This document shows, piece by piece, positions 1 through 8,612 of a DNA stretch of 64,000 bases (positions are counted from its first letter, which is position 1; each line of letters begins with the position of its first letter). A program made the translations under genes and the position numbers. The notes under the pieces were generated by a model, which was not told the DNA's origin, ran no database searches, and was given only the letters and a program-made list of their open reading frames with translations. The stretch comes from Siphonodentalium dalli (Eukaryota > Mollusca > Scaphopoda > Gadilida > Siphonodentaliidae): positions 77,791,980 through 77,855,979 of the forward strand of contig CP136063.1 of the NCBI GenBank assembly GCA_032622095.1. The letters run 5' to 3'.

Positions 1-455
1 AAATGAGCAATAAAATGAGCAAATGAGCAATAAAAATGAGCAAATGAGCAAATAAATGAGCAAATGAGCAATAAAAATGAGCAAAATGAGCAAAAAAATG
101 AGCAAATGAGCAAGCAAATGAGCAAATGAGCAATAAAAATGAGCAAATGAGCAAAAAAATGAGCAAATGAGCAAGAAAATGAGCAAATGAGCAATAAAAA
201 TGAGTAAATGAGCAAATAAATGAGCAAATGAGCAAAAAAATGAGCAAATGAGCAAAAAAATTAGCAAATGAGCAAGAAAATGAGCAAATGAGCAATAAAA
301 ATGAGCAAATGAGCAAGAAAATGAGCAAATGAGCAAGAAAATGAGCAAATGAGCAATAAAAATGAGCAAATGAGCAAATAAATGAGCAAATGAGCAAAAA
401 AAATGAGCAATAAAATGAGCAAATGAGCAATAAAAATGAGCAAATGAGCAAAAAA
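1..455 (-). repeat. AATGAGCAA-type minisatellite (outer domain, left arm)
   Basis: Reverse complement of the array at 5905-6645, cut by the window start. It is a mirror image by position but not unit for unit, so the two arrays have changed length independently while the inner arm stayed nearly identical. Confidence 0.93.
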
Positions 456-1949
456 ATGGGCATACCTGTATGTAGGCCTATCAGTGGATGAATAGTCTGC
501 CGGAGAAGTACTGTGTAGACAGGTCTTGACGGTAAGAGAGTCAGACGAGAAGTGAAGGCTTGGCTATTAAAACATAGTAATGCGATAGCGAACATCAAAC
601 GAGTCTGCGCACACATATCTGTCAAAAGGATACAATAGCAGTCATTGGTCAATTTATCCCCGGTGTCAGCTCAGTACCCAATCGGGACGAAGCCGAAGGT
701 CAACTCATTTTTTTTTTTGCTCATTATAGTACGTCACTTGGACATTTTATCAGTTTATCACGTGATCACTAAATGTGGCAATCGGGTATCCACCGATGCC
801 TGCAATTTATTATTTATAATAATTGGACTCATTGATCTCACGTAAATAATACTCTTAGTTGTTCCAATAAAATAGTTATCAAATTCGATCACCAATAGAT
901 TTGACTGTGGAATATAATGACCTTTAACTTATTTATCGATCTATGTTAGAACATGGTCTTAACAAAAAACTTGACCATAACAAAAATTACCTTACATTTA
1001 TGCATGAATCTAATTAGACCATACGTAAATATTGTCAGCTTATCGTCTGATGAGCAAATCCGATGTTTATCAAAAATAGTACAACTTCCAGTTGGTAATT
1101 ACTCTTACGAATGAAGAGCGTTGAACATATACGAAATTACTACACGAATGAACTGAAATTTATATTTTCACATCTTACCAACAACAGATACAGACATAGT
1201 CATAGTGTTATACTATCTTACATGTACCCATGCTATGACATCATTCGAATGGGCAATACACTCAAGGAGTTAAAGTGACACGAAACAAGGGACGTGATGT
1301 AATATTGGTGTATGAATCTTAAAGGAACACAAGACACTCTAAAGGGACACTCATTATGAAGGAATGTTAACAATACAAGCGCACGAATGAAGAGCGTTGA
1401 ACATATACGAAATTACTACACGAATGAATTGAACCTTGAAATTTATATTTCACATCTTACCAACAACAGCTACAGGCATTATCATAGGGTTATACTGTCT
1501 TGCATATACACACGCTATGACATCATTAAAGGCGGACAATCCACTCACGGTGTGACAACAGATACAGACATAGGCATAGTGTTATACAGTCTTCTATGTA
1601 CCAATGCTATGACATAATTAAAGGGGGATAATACACGCACGGTGTGGAATGTTAAAGTGACACGCGGTAAGGGACGTGATGTAATATTGGTGAAACCCCC
1701 TCCCCCACTTATAGATATATAACGAAGACGAGAATAACATGTTGATGAAGTTTATTGAAATTTAATCATTGTCTGAATCTTCGCCCGTTAGATTTACTTC
1801 TAAGAGTTTCTTGAATTTTCTCATCGCTTCATCCGCAGCCCATTCATTATTATATCCGTGTTTGGTCAGTTTGACCATTTTCTTCATGATAGCGTTATGT
1901 ATGCGGGATGTTTTCAATCGATGCTGGTATTCTAGAAGTTTATTGAAAT

Positions 1950-2552
1950 TTAATCATTGTCTGAATCTTCGCCCGTTAGATTTACTGCTAAGAGTTTCTT
2001 GAATTTTCTCATCGCTTCATCCGCAGCCCATTCATTATTATATCCGTGTTTGGTCAGTTTGACCATTTTCTTCATGATAGCGTTATGTATGCGGGATGTT
2101 TTCAATCGATGCTGGTATTCTATCAATCGTCTGTAACTTTTGAGAAAGAGAGAAAACTCTGTGTCGATGCGTTCTAGCTGAGCTTTTCCATCATCCTCTT
2201 CTCCCGACACGCCCTCTTCTTCCATCAGTTGATCAAACTTATCAGACAATGCTTTCACATCATCGATGACGCGTTTCATCATACTTTTGAATGTGTTCAT
2301 CTCATTGACGCATCGCGCAGCTTTCTTACGGCCGAATACCGTTCTACTACCGGCGATAGTATCATCCTCTGAATCTGATAGAGTTCCCCGTTCATCTTCA
2401 TCTGAATCTAGACCCGCTTCGTCAGATTCATCGGTATCTTCTCCGAAGAGAGTTGGTTTTGTCTCGGACATAACTCCGTGTTTAATCTGTTTATGTCTTT
2501 GTAGATTGTAGTTCGTCGATAAAATAATGCCACATAAATCACACCCGTGCAT
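1950..2552 (-). CDS. C2H2 zinc-finger protein with acidic and helical regions (left copy)
   Basis: Mirror copy of the 200-residue ORF at 3807-4409, differing by one visible residue (Ala for Thr near residue 79). The N-terminal C2H2 finger, acidic segment and helical region are all kept, as are the 14-base overlap with the neighbouring small finger ORF and the poly(A) signal just past the stop. The open frame in both arms argues that the sequence is under selection or has only recently been duplicated. Confidence 0.75.
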   Translation of the reverse strand: MHGCDLCGIILSTNYNLQRHKQIKHGVMSETKPTLFGEDTDESDEAGLDSDEDERGTLSDSEDDTIAGSRTVFGRKKAARCVNEMNTFKSMMKRVIDDVKALSDKFDQLMEEEGVSGEEDDGKAQLERIDTEFSLFLKSYRRLIEYQHRLKTSRIHNAIMKKMVKLTKHGYNNEWAADEAMRKFKKLLAVNLTGEDSDND

Positions 2553-2739
2553 TATCGCGAATTATTGGAAGAACCATCACTCTTATAAGTAGTTGTTGTT
2601 GTTGTTGTGGCTGATGTGGCTGATGATACTGTTGTTGTTGTTGTTGTTGTTCTGAATGTGTGTGTTTAACTTTGATATGACGCTTCAAACTATCTTGCCA
2701 AGCATAGACACTTAAGCACTCTTCACATTGATACTTCAT
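2539..2739 (-). CDS. Small C2H2 zinc-finger, Q-rich protein (left copy)
   Basis: Mirror copy of the ORF at 3620-3820: same length, same finger residues (Cys5, Cys8, His21, His26) and the same glutamine runs. One residue after the finger is His here and Pro in the right copy. Its TATA box is at 2782-2793. Both copies are intact, so the gene has not decayed in either arm. Confidence 0.7.
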   Translation of the reverse strand: MKYQCEECLSVYAWQDSLKRHIKVKHTHSEQQQQQQQYHQPHQPQQQQQLLIRVMVLPIIRDNARV

Positions 2740-2781
2740 TTTCCTATATAATCAGTGAAATCGAGCGTTCTTCTATGCACC

Positions 2782-2793
2782 TATATTTATATA
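2782..2793 (-). promoter_or_regulatory. TATA box for left-arm zinc-finger genes
   Basis: Mirror of the TATA box at 3566-3577, read on the - strand, 43 bp before the start at 2739. Confidence 0.6.
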
Positions 2794-3105
2794 GAACAGA
2801 AACAAGGGAAACGTGGTGGACTAGTTAACTAGTTCAGGCTGTCGTTCACAACGTCTCTTATTGTTGTTTGTACTGGATACAAATTTATCACATTAGCTAC
2901 AATACAACCTACCTATCCAAATGTCAATGCAATTATGAGTGATTTCAATATGAACACTCTATTATATAGATATGTGTAACCTGGTGACTGACATGATGAT
3001 ACAGTTATGCACTAAATAATGGACTGCTTAACCACAGCAGAATTATAGGTAACTTTTCAGGAGTTAGTCGGAAATATGGCTTGTTGCCATTCATCGGAAA
3101 GCTCT

Positions 3106-3252
3106 CACCGCCGCAGGCGGCGGCGGCGGCGGCGGCGGCATTGCAGTATTTTACTGTGGGGTCCGACGGCGGCGGACCCCGGCGGCGGTGGCGACACCGC
3201 CGCCGCAGTAAAATATCGCAATACCGCCGCCGCCGCCGCCGCCTGCGGCGGT
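3106..3252. other. T-shaped palindrome centre, parvovirus-ITR-like geometry
   Basis: Between the two complementary arms lie two adjacent small palindromes. The first is GGGGTCCG (3158-3165), a 7-nt spacer, and CGGACCCC (3173-3180). The second is GGCGGCGGTG (3181-3190), a GCGA loop, and CACCGCCGCC (3195-3204). The flanking stems are GGC/GCC-rich and complementary apart from a few mismatches around the CAGTATTTTACTG segment. The whole can fold as a stem with two cross-arms, the A-B-B'-C-C'-A' layout known from AAV and some densovirus terminal repeats. No parvovirus Rep or capsid ORF is visible. The runs of alanine and arginine encoded here are by-products of the GGC repeat. Confidence 0.85.
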
Positions 3253-3565
3253 GAGAGCTTTCCGATGAATGGCAACAAGCCATATTTCCGACTAACTCCT
3301 GAAAAGTTACCTATAATTCTGCTGTGGTTAAGCAGTCCATTATTTAGTGCATAACTGTATCATCATGTCAGTCACCAGGTTACACATATCTATATAATAG
3401 AGTGTTCATATTGAAATCACTCATAATTGCATTGACATTTGGATAGGTAGGTTGTATTGTAGCTAATGTGATAAATTTGTATCCAGTACAAACAACAATA
3501 AGAGACGTTGTGAACGACAGCCTGAACTAGTTAACTAGTCCACCACGTTTCCCTTGTTTATGTTC

Positions 3566-3577
3566 TATATAAATATA
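3566..3577 (+). promoter_or_regulatory. TATA box for right-arm zinc-finger genes
   Basis: TATATAAATATA lies 43 bp before the ATG at 3620. The exact mirror is kept in the left arm. Confidence 0.6.
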
Positions 3578-3619
3578 GGTGCATAGAAGAACGCTCGATT
3601 TCACTGATTATATAGGAAA

Positions 3620-3820
3620 ATGAAGTATCAATGTGAAGAGTGCTTAAGTGTCTATGCTTGGCAAGATAGTTTGAAGCGTCATATCAAAGTTAAACACACA
3701 CCTTCAGAACAACAACAACAACAACAACAGTATCATCAGCCACATCAGCCACAACAACAACAACAACTACTTATAAGAGTGATGGTTCTTCCAATAATTC
3801 GCGATAATGCACGGGTGTGA
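3620..3820 (+). CDS. Small C2H2 zinc-finger, Q-rich protein (right copy)
   Basis: This 66-residue ORF begins with one C2H2 finger: Cys5, Cys8, His21 and His26, with spacing C-x2-C-x12-H-x4-H. A glutamine- and proline-rich tail follows (about residues 31-50) with QQQQQQQ and QQQQQ runs. It starts 43 bp after a TATATAAATATA box, with AAAATGA around the start, which suits a very short leader. Its end overlaps the next ORF by 14 bases in another frame. A nucleic-acid-binding or regulatory role is inferred from the finger alone. The mirror copy at 2539-2739 differs by one residue (His for Pro just after the finger). It is probably an element-encoded gene rather than a host gene. Confidence 0.7.
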   Translation: MKYQCEECLSVYAWQDSLKRHIKVKHTPSEQQQQQQQYHQPHQPQQQQQLLIRVMVLPIIRDNARV

Positions 3821-4409
3821 TTTATGTGGCATTATTTTATCGACGAACTACAATCTACAAAGACATAAACAGATTAAACACGGAGTTATGTCCGAGACAA
3901 AACCAACTCTCTTCGGAGAAGATACCGATGAATCTGACGAAGCGGGTCTAGATTCAGATGAAGATGAACGGGGAACTCTATCAGATTCAGAGGATGATAC
4001 TATCGCCGGTAGTAGAACGGTATTCGGCCGTAAAAAAACTGCGCGATGCGTCAATGAGATGAACACATTCAAAAGTATGATGAAACGCGTCATCGATGAT
4101 GTGAAAGCATTGTCTGATAAGTTTGATCAACTGATGGAAGAAGAGGGCGTGTCGGGAGAAGAGGATGACGGAAAAGCTCAGCTAGAACGCATCGACACAG
4201 AGTTTTCTCTCTTTCTCAAAAGTTACAGACGATTGATAGAATACCAGCATCGATTGAAAACATCCCGCATACATAACGCTATCATGAAGAAAATGGTCAA
4301 ACTGACCAAACACGGATATAATAATGAATGGGCTGCGGATGAAGCGATGAGAAAATTCAAGAAACTCTTAGCAGTAAATCTAACGGGCGAAGATTCAGAC
4401 AATGATTAA
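3807..4409 (+). CDS. C2H2 zinc-finger protein with acidic and helical regions (right copy)
   Basis: This 200-residue ORF opens with a C2H2 finger (Cys4, Cys7, His20, His25) of exactly the same spacing as the upstream ORF. A strongly acidic Asp/Glu/Ser segment (about 38-66) follows, then a predicted helical, charged region (about 85-160) and a basic C-terminal third ending in an acidic tail. The ATG lies inside the last codons of the upstream ORF (14-base overlap, different frame), so expression may need reinitiation, frameshifting or splicing that joins the two fingers. AATAAA follows the stop codon within 6 bases. The family is not recognised. The mirrored copy is nearly identical (one Ala/Thr difference). 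Confidence 0.75.
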   Translation: MHGCDLCGIILSTNYNLQRHKQIKHGVMSETKPTLFGEDTDESDEAGLDSDEDERGTLSDSEDDTIAGSRTVFGRKKTARCVNEMNTFKSMMKRVIDDVKALSDKFDQLMEEEGVSGEEDDGKAQLERIDTEFSLFLKSYRRLIEYQHRLKTSRIHNAIMKKMVKLTKHGYNNEWAADEAMRKFKKLLAVNLTGEDSDND

Positions 4410-4608
4410 ATTTCAATAAACTTCTAGAATACCAGCATCGATTGAAAACATCCCGCATACATAACGCTATCATGAAGAAAATGGTCAAACTGACCAAACA
4501 CGGATATAATAATGAATGGGCTGCGGATGAAGCGATGAGAAAATTCAAGAAACTCTTAGAAGTAAATCTAACGGGCGAAGATTCAGACAATGATTAAATT
4601 TCAATAAA
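4240..4608 (+). repeat. 188-bp tandem duplication of zinc-finger gene 3' end
   Basis: The last 180 or so bases of the 200-residue ORF, including stop codon and AATAAA, are repeated once downstream with a period of 188 bp (from 4241 and from 4429). The second copy has one visible change (GAA for GCA before the last residues). Poly(A) signals lie at 4415-4420 and 4603-4608. The left arm carries the same duplication (about 1751-2119), so it predates the palindrome or was copied by conversion. Confidence 0.9.
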
Positions 4609-4649
4609 CTTCATCAACATGTTATTCTCGTCTTCGTTATATATCTATA

Positions 4650-5640
4650 AGTGGGGGAGGGGGTTTCACCAATATTACATCACGTCCCTTACCGCGTGTC
4701 ACTTTAACATTCCACACCGTGCGTGTATTATCCCCCTTTAATTATGTCATAGCATTGGTACATAGAAGACTGTATAACACTATGCCTATGTCTGTATCTG
4801 TTGTCACACCGTGAGTGGATTGTCCGCCTTTAATGATGTCATAGCGTGTGTATATGCAAGACAGTATAACCCTATGATAATGCCTGTAGCTGTTGTTGGT
4901 AAGATGTGAAATATAAATTTCAAGGTTCAATTCATTCGTGTAGTAATTTCGTATATGTTCAACGCTCTTCATTCGTGCGCTTGTATTGTTAACATTCCTT
5001 CATAATGAGTGTCCCTTTAGAGTGTCTTGTGTTCCTTTAAGATTCATACACCAATATTACATCACGTCCCTTGTTTCGTGTCACTTTAACTCCTTGAGTG
5101 TATTGCCCATTCGAATGATGTCATAGCATGGGTACATGTAAGATAGTATAACACTATGACTATGTCTGTATCTGTTGTTGGTAAGATGTGAAAATATAAA
5201 TTTCAGTTCATTCGTGTAGTAATTTCGTATATGTTCAACGCTCTTCATTCGTAAGAGTAATTACCAACTGGAAGTTGTACTATTTTTGATAAACATCGGA
5301 TTTGCTCATTAGACGATAAGCTGACAATATTTACGTATGGTCTAATTAGATTCATGCATAAATGTAAGGTAATTTTTGTTATGGTCAAGTTTTTTGTTAA
5401 GACCATGTTCTAACATAGATCGATAAATAAGTTAAAGGTCATTATATTCCACAGTCAAATCTATTGGTGATCGAATTTGATAACTATTTTATTGGAACAA
5501 CTAAGAGTATTTATTATTTACGTGAGATCAATGAGTCCAATTATTATAAATAATAAATTGCAGGCATCGGTGGATACCCGATTGCCACATTTAGTGATCA
5601 CGTGATAAACTGATAAAATGTCCAAGTGACGTACTATAAT
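4650..5640 (+). repeat. Non-coding inner domain with diverged sub-repeats
   Basis: No convincing gene is seen. Related blocks recur: a segment around ATGATGTCATAGC...TATAACACTATG starts near 4742, 4830 and 5113, and a segment ending TTCAACGCTCTTCATTCGT occurs at about 4955-4975 and 5235-5253. The mirror domain is about 720-1710. Short ORFs in both orientations simply follow the repeats. Confidence 0.75.
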
Positions 5641-5904
5641 GAGCAAAAAAAAAATGAGTTGACCTTCGGCTTCGTCCCGATTGGGTACTGAGCTGACACC
5701 GGGGATAAATTGACCAATGACTGCTATTGTATCCTTTTGACAGATATGTGTGCGCAGACTCGTTTGATGTTCGCTATCGCATTACTATGTTTTAATAGCC
5801 AAGCCTTCACTTCTCGTCTGACTCTCTTACCGTCAAGACCTGTCTACACAGTACTTCTCCGGCAGACTATTCATCCACTGATAGGCCTACATACAGGTAT
5901 GCCC

Positions 5905-6645
5905 ATTTTTTTGCTCATTTGCTCATTTTTATTGCTCATTTGCTCATTTTATTGCTCATTTTTTTTGCTCATTTGCTCATTTATTTGCTCATTTGCTCAT
6001 TTTTATTGCTCATTTGCTCATTTTCTTGCTCATTTGCTCATTTTCTTGCTCATTTGCTCATTTTCTTGCTCATTTGCTCATTTTTTTGCTCATTTGCTCA
6101 TTTATTTGCTCATTTACTCATTTTTATTGCTCATTTGCTCATTTTCTTGCTCATTTGCTCATTTTTTTGCTCATTTGCTCATTTTTATTGCTCATTTGCT
6201 CATTTTCTTGCTCATTTGCTCATTTTTTTGCTCATTTTGCTCATTTTTATTGCTCATTTGCTCATTTATTTGCTCATTTGCTCATTTTTATTGCTCATTT
6301 GCTCATTTTCTTGATCATTTGCTCATTTTTTTGCTCATTTGCTCATTTTTATTGCTCATTTGCTCATTTTCTTCCTCATTTGCTCATTTTCTTGCTCATT
6401 TGCTCATTTTTATGCTCATTTGCTCATTTTTATTGCTCATTTGCTCATTTTCTTGCTCATTTGCTCATTTTTATGCTCATTTGCTCATTTTTATTGCTCA
6501 TTTGCTCATTTTCTTGCTCATTTGCTCATTTTTATGCTCATTTGCTCATTTTTATTGCTCATTTGCTCATTTTCTTGCTCATTTGCTCATTTTCTTGCTC
6601 ATTTGCTCATTTTTTGCTCATTTGCTCAGTTTTTTGCTCATTTGC
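5905..6645 (+). repeat. TTGCTCATT-type minisatellite (outer domain, right arm)
   Basis: About 740 bp of tandem TTGCTCATTTGCTCATTTTY units with small length changes in the T-run. The strand has almost no A, so all three frames stay open and give long repetitive hydrophobic ORFs that should not be read as genes. It forms the outer end of the palindrome arm. Confidence 0.95.
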
Positions 6646-6689
6646 TCATTGATTGGTGCATACTCAAGAGTCATATACCTAACATCCAA

Positions 6690-7185
6690 TGTACGTTAAT
6701 GGTGTCATAGCGTGGGTACATAGAAGACTGTATAACACTATGCCTATGTCCGTATCTGTTGCCACACCTTGAGTGGATTGTCCACCTTTAATGATGTCAT
6801 AGCGTGTGTACATGCAAGACAGTATAATACTATGATTATGTCTGTAGCTGTTGTTGGTAAGATGTGAAATATAAATTTCAAGGTTCAATTCATTCGTGTA
6901 GTAATTTCGTATATGTTCAACGCTCTTCATTCGTGCGCTTGTATTGTTAACATTCATTCACAATGAGTGTCCCTTTAGATCGATAAATAAGTTAAAGGTC
7001 ATTATATTCCACAGTCAAATCTATTGGTGATCGAATTTGATAACTATTTTATTGGAACAACTAAGAGTATTATTCCCGTGAGATCAATGAGTCCAATTAT
7101 TATAAATAATATATTGCAGGCATCGGTGGATACCCGATTGCCCCATTTAGTGATCACGTGATAAACTGATAAAATGTCCAAAGCG
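6690..7185 (+). repeat. Partial, internally deleted copy of palindrome arm
   Basis: Outside the right minisatellite the sequence repeats, in direct orientation, the arm segments near 4730-5015 and 5417-5620, joined directly. About 400 bp between them are missing. Identity is high but below that between the two arms. This suggests an earlier copy of the element or a rearrangement at its edge. Confidence 0.85.
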
Positions 7186-7360
7186 TAAGTATGAATGTGG
7201 GGCGCTAAGTGGTTATTACGTAATGTTGTTATAACAATGTCATCAAAGCAATTTCTATAATTGAGTGTCCTGGACGTATGCATGTTTTTTGGCTAACTAA
7301 TTATCGTGTGAATGACACAGTTTATCAACCTTAATTGATACTAACTCGTTTGTTCAGACA

Positions 7361-7819
7361 TTAAATCGATATGTTTTCTGAATACCATATAACTGTGACC
7401 GAGGAAATAATATAATTCATTTGGTAAAGCAAAGGTGTGACACACGACCAATGTCGCGTGTGTGATTGCGTGTACAGCGAACAATTCATTCTGGAGGGTT
7501 CTAATTTCACATTACAATTTTCGACCGTTAGTCTCAATACTTCCAATAATTCACGATAATACACACCTGTCATATGGGATAGAGAGAGTGTAAAGAATAA
7601 ACGCTCTTTATTATTTATGTAAAAGTAATAGTGTCTATTTTCAGGTATGACAATTATATGAACTGCGTCCGATAAAACACTGGAATGTATGCATTCATAT
7701 CGATGGTCCCAATGTCCAATAAAGCTATTTTCTAAACATCGATTAATAAATTCATGAAAAATATTTGAACAAAAAATATTACGAAAGATATTACGCGCAA
7801 ATAATTTAACATTCGACAT
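7361..7819 (-). CDS. Hypothetical 152-residue ORF
   Basis: An unbroken ORF beside the palindrome, of unrecognised family. It has mixed composition with several Cys and His residues and no clear motif, signal peptide or membrane segment. A TTTATAA sequence lies about 50 bp upstream and AAAAATGTC surrounds the start. No poly(A) signal is obvious downstream. A single ORF of this length could arise by chance in 64 kb. Within it, bases 7545-7570 closely resemble 3787-3815 of the palindrome, read on the opposite strand. Confidence 0.3.
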   Translation of the reverse strand: MSNVKLFARNIFRNIFCSNIFHEFINRCLENSFIGHWDHRYECIHSSVLSDAVHIIVIPENRHYYFYINNKERLFFTLSLSHMTGVYYRELLEVLRLTVENCNVKLEPSRMNCSLYTQSHTRHWSCVTPLLYQMNYIISSVTVIWYSENISI

Positions 7820-7839
7820 TTTTTAATATAGAGATTATC

Positions 7840-8075
7840 AGAAACCGAAAACTCGTTATAAATTTTTTATTTAAACTTTTTTTAGAGAAATAATTTTGAG
7901 GGTTTTGATAATTTGGAAGTTTGGAAATTTTGGGGTTTTGATAATTTGGAAGTTTGGAAATTTTTAAATTTTTTGGAAAAAATAATTTTTGGAAGTTTTG
8001 AATTTTTTTTGGGTTTTGATATTTTATTATTTTGGGAATATTTTAGTACAACCAATTTTAGACCCCAAATATTCT
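7840..8075. repeat. T/G-rich low-complexity sequence
   Basis: Short repeated words such as TTTTGATAATTTGGAAG occur in a T-rich stretch that contains no gene. From 8076 to about 8612 I see no gene or clear repeat. Confidence 0.7.
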
Positions 8076-8612
8076 ATTTTTAGATGTGAATCCAACGAGA
8101 CGCCTATTCTTCTTAGAGAACATATTGATAAGTTCATATTATGTTCAAAATTTTAAATCGGGTGTTTTAGAAAAAAATAGCAGAATCGTCTTTCCTATTT
8201 GCCATGCGTCCGTGTTTCGAAAAGTGCCGCACTATCTCGGGAACCAACCGATCCATAAACATTGTGTATTTCCCCACATAGCTATCCTTTGTCCACATAT
8301 TCGGATAATATTGATGTTATCCTTTCAGTTCGTGGTGTGTTCAATACTTAATGTGACAGGAATTGAATGATAGCCCCTCTATAGACTCACTAGTGTATAA
8401 TGCACACAAGCTTTCATCCTTCTGTGAAGCCTTTATCAATTGAAATTATTCAATACTTCTAATAGCGTAGGGGAACCTGAAAACATAGAACAACGTTTGA
8501 GATAACGATTGTCATCTTGGTTAGGCTATAGTTTATGAAATATAAAACACAATATCCATTTTTTTCTATATTGTGGTCGATTTAGAGGGACACTAACAAT
8601 CACTAAGGTAAA

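Larger units (their letters stand above)
1..3157 (-). repeat. Left arm of giant palindrome (truncated by window start)
   Basis: This arm is the reverse complement of roughly 3205-6358, with a constant coordinate sum near 6359. Matching blocks include the zinc-finger genes (1950-2552 against 3807-4409), the TATA box (2782-2793 against 3566-3577) and the T-centre flanks. Only scattered single-base differences are visible, for example one amino-acid change in each of the two zinc-finger genes. The match continues to base 1, which lies inside the outer minisatellite, so the true left end is outside the window. The near identity means either a recent inverted duplication or continuing gene conversion between arms. 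Confidence 0.97.
3205..6645 (+). repeat. Right arm of giant palindrome
   Basis: Going outward from the centre this arm has: about 110 bp next to the GC-rich tip, the TATA promoter and two overlapping zinc-finger ORFs (3620-4409), a 188-bp tandem duplication of the gene's 3' end, a repeat-bearing non-coding domain (about 4650-5640), about 250 bp of unique sequence, and a T-rich minisatellite (5905-6645). Long inverted repeats whose outer part is a short tandem repeat resemble foldback elements such as Drosophila FB and sea urchin TU. That resemblance concerns architecture only. Confidence 0.95.

Noticed and set aside
3005-3354. Two 92-codon ORFs with Arg and Ala runs on opposite strands
   Set aside because: They are products of the GGC/GCC repeats and mirror symmetry at the T centre.
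1-6645. Interpretation as an integrated parvovirus
   Set aside because: Only the fold of the centre is parvovirus-like; no Rep or capsid coding region is present and the arms are far longer than known parvovirus terminal repeats.
5710-6699. 329-codon ORF rich in Leu, Ile, Cys, Ser and Phe
   Set aside because: It is the translation of a T-rich minisatellite that is open in all three frames; not a membrane protein gene.
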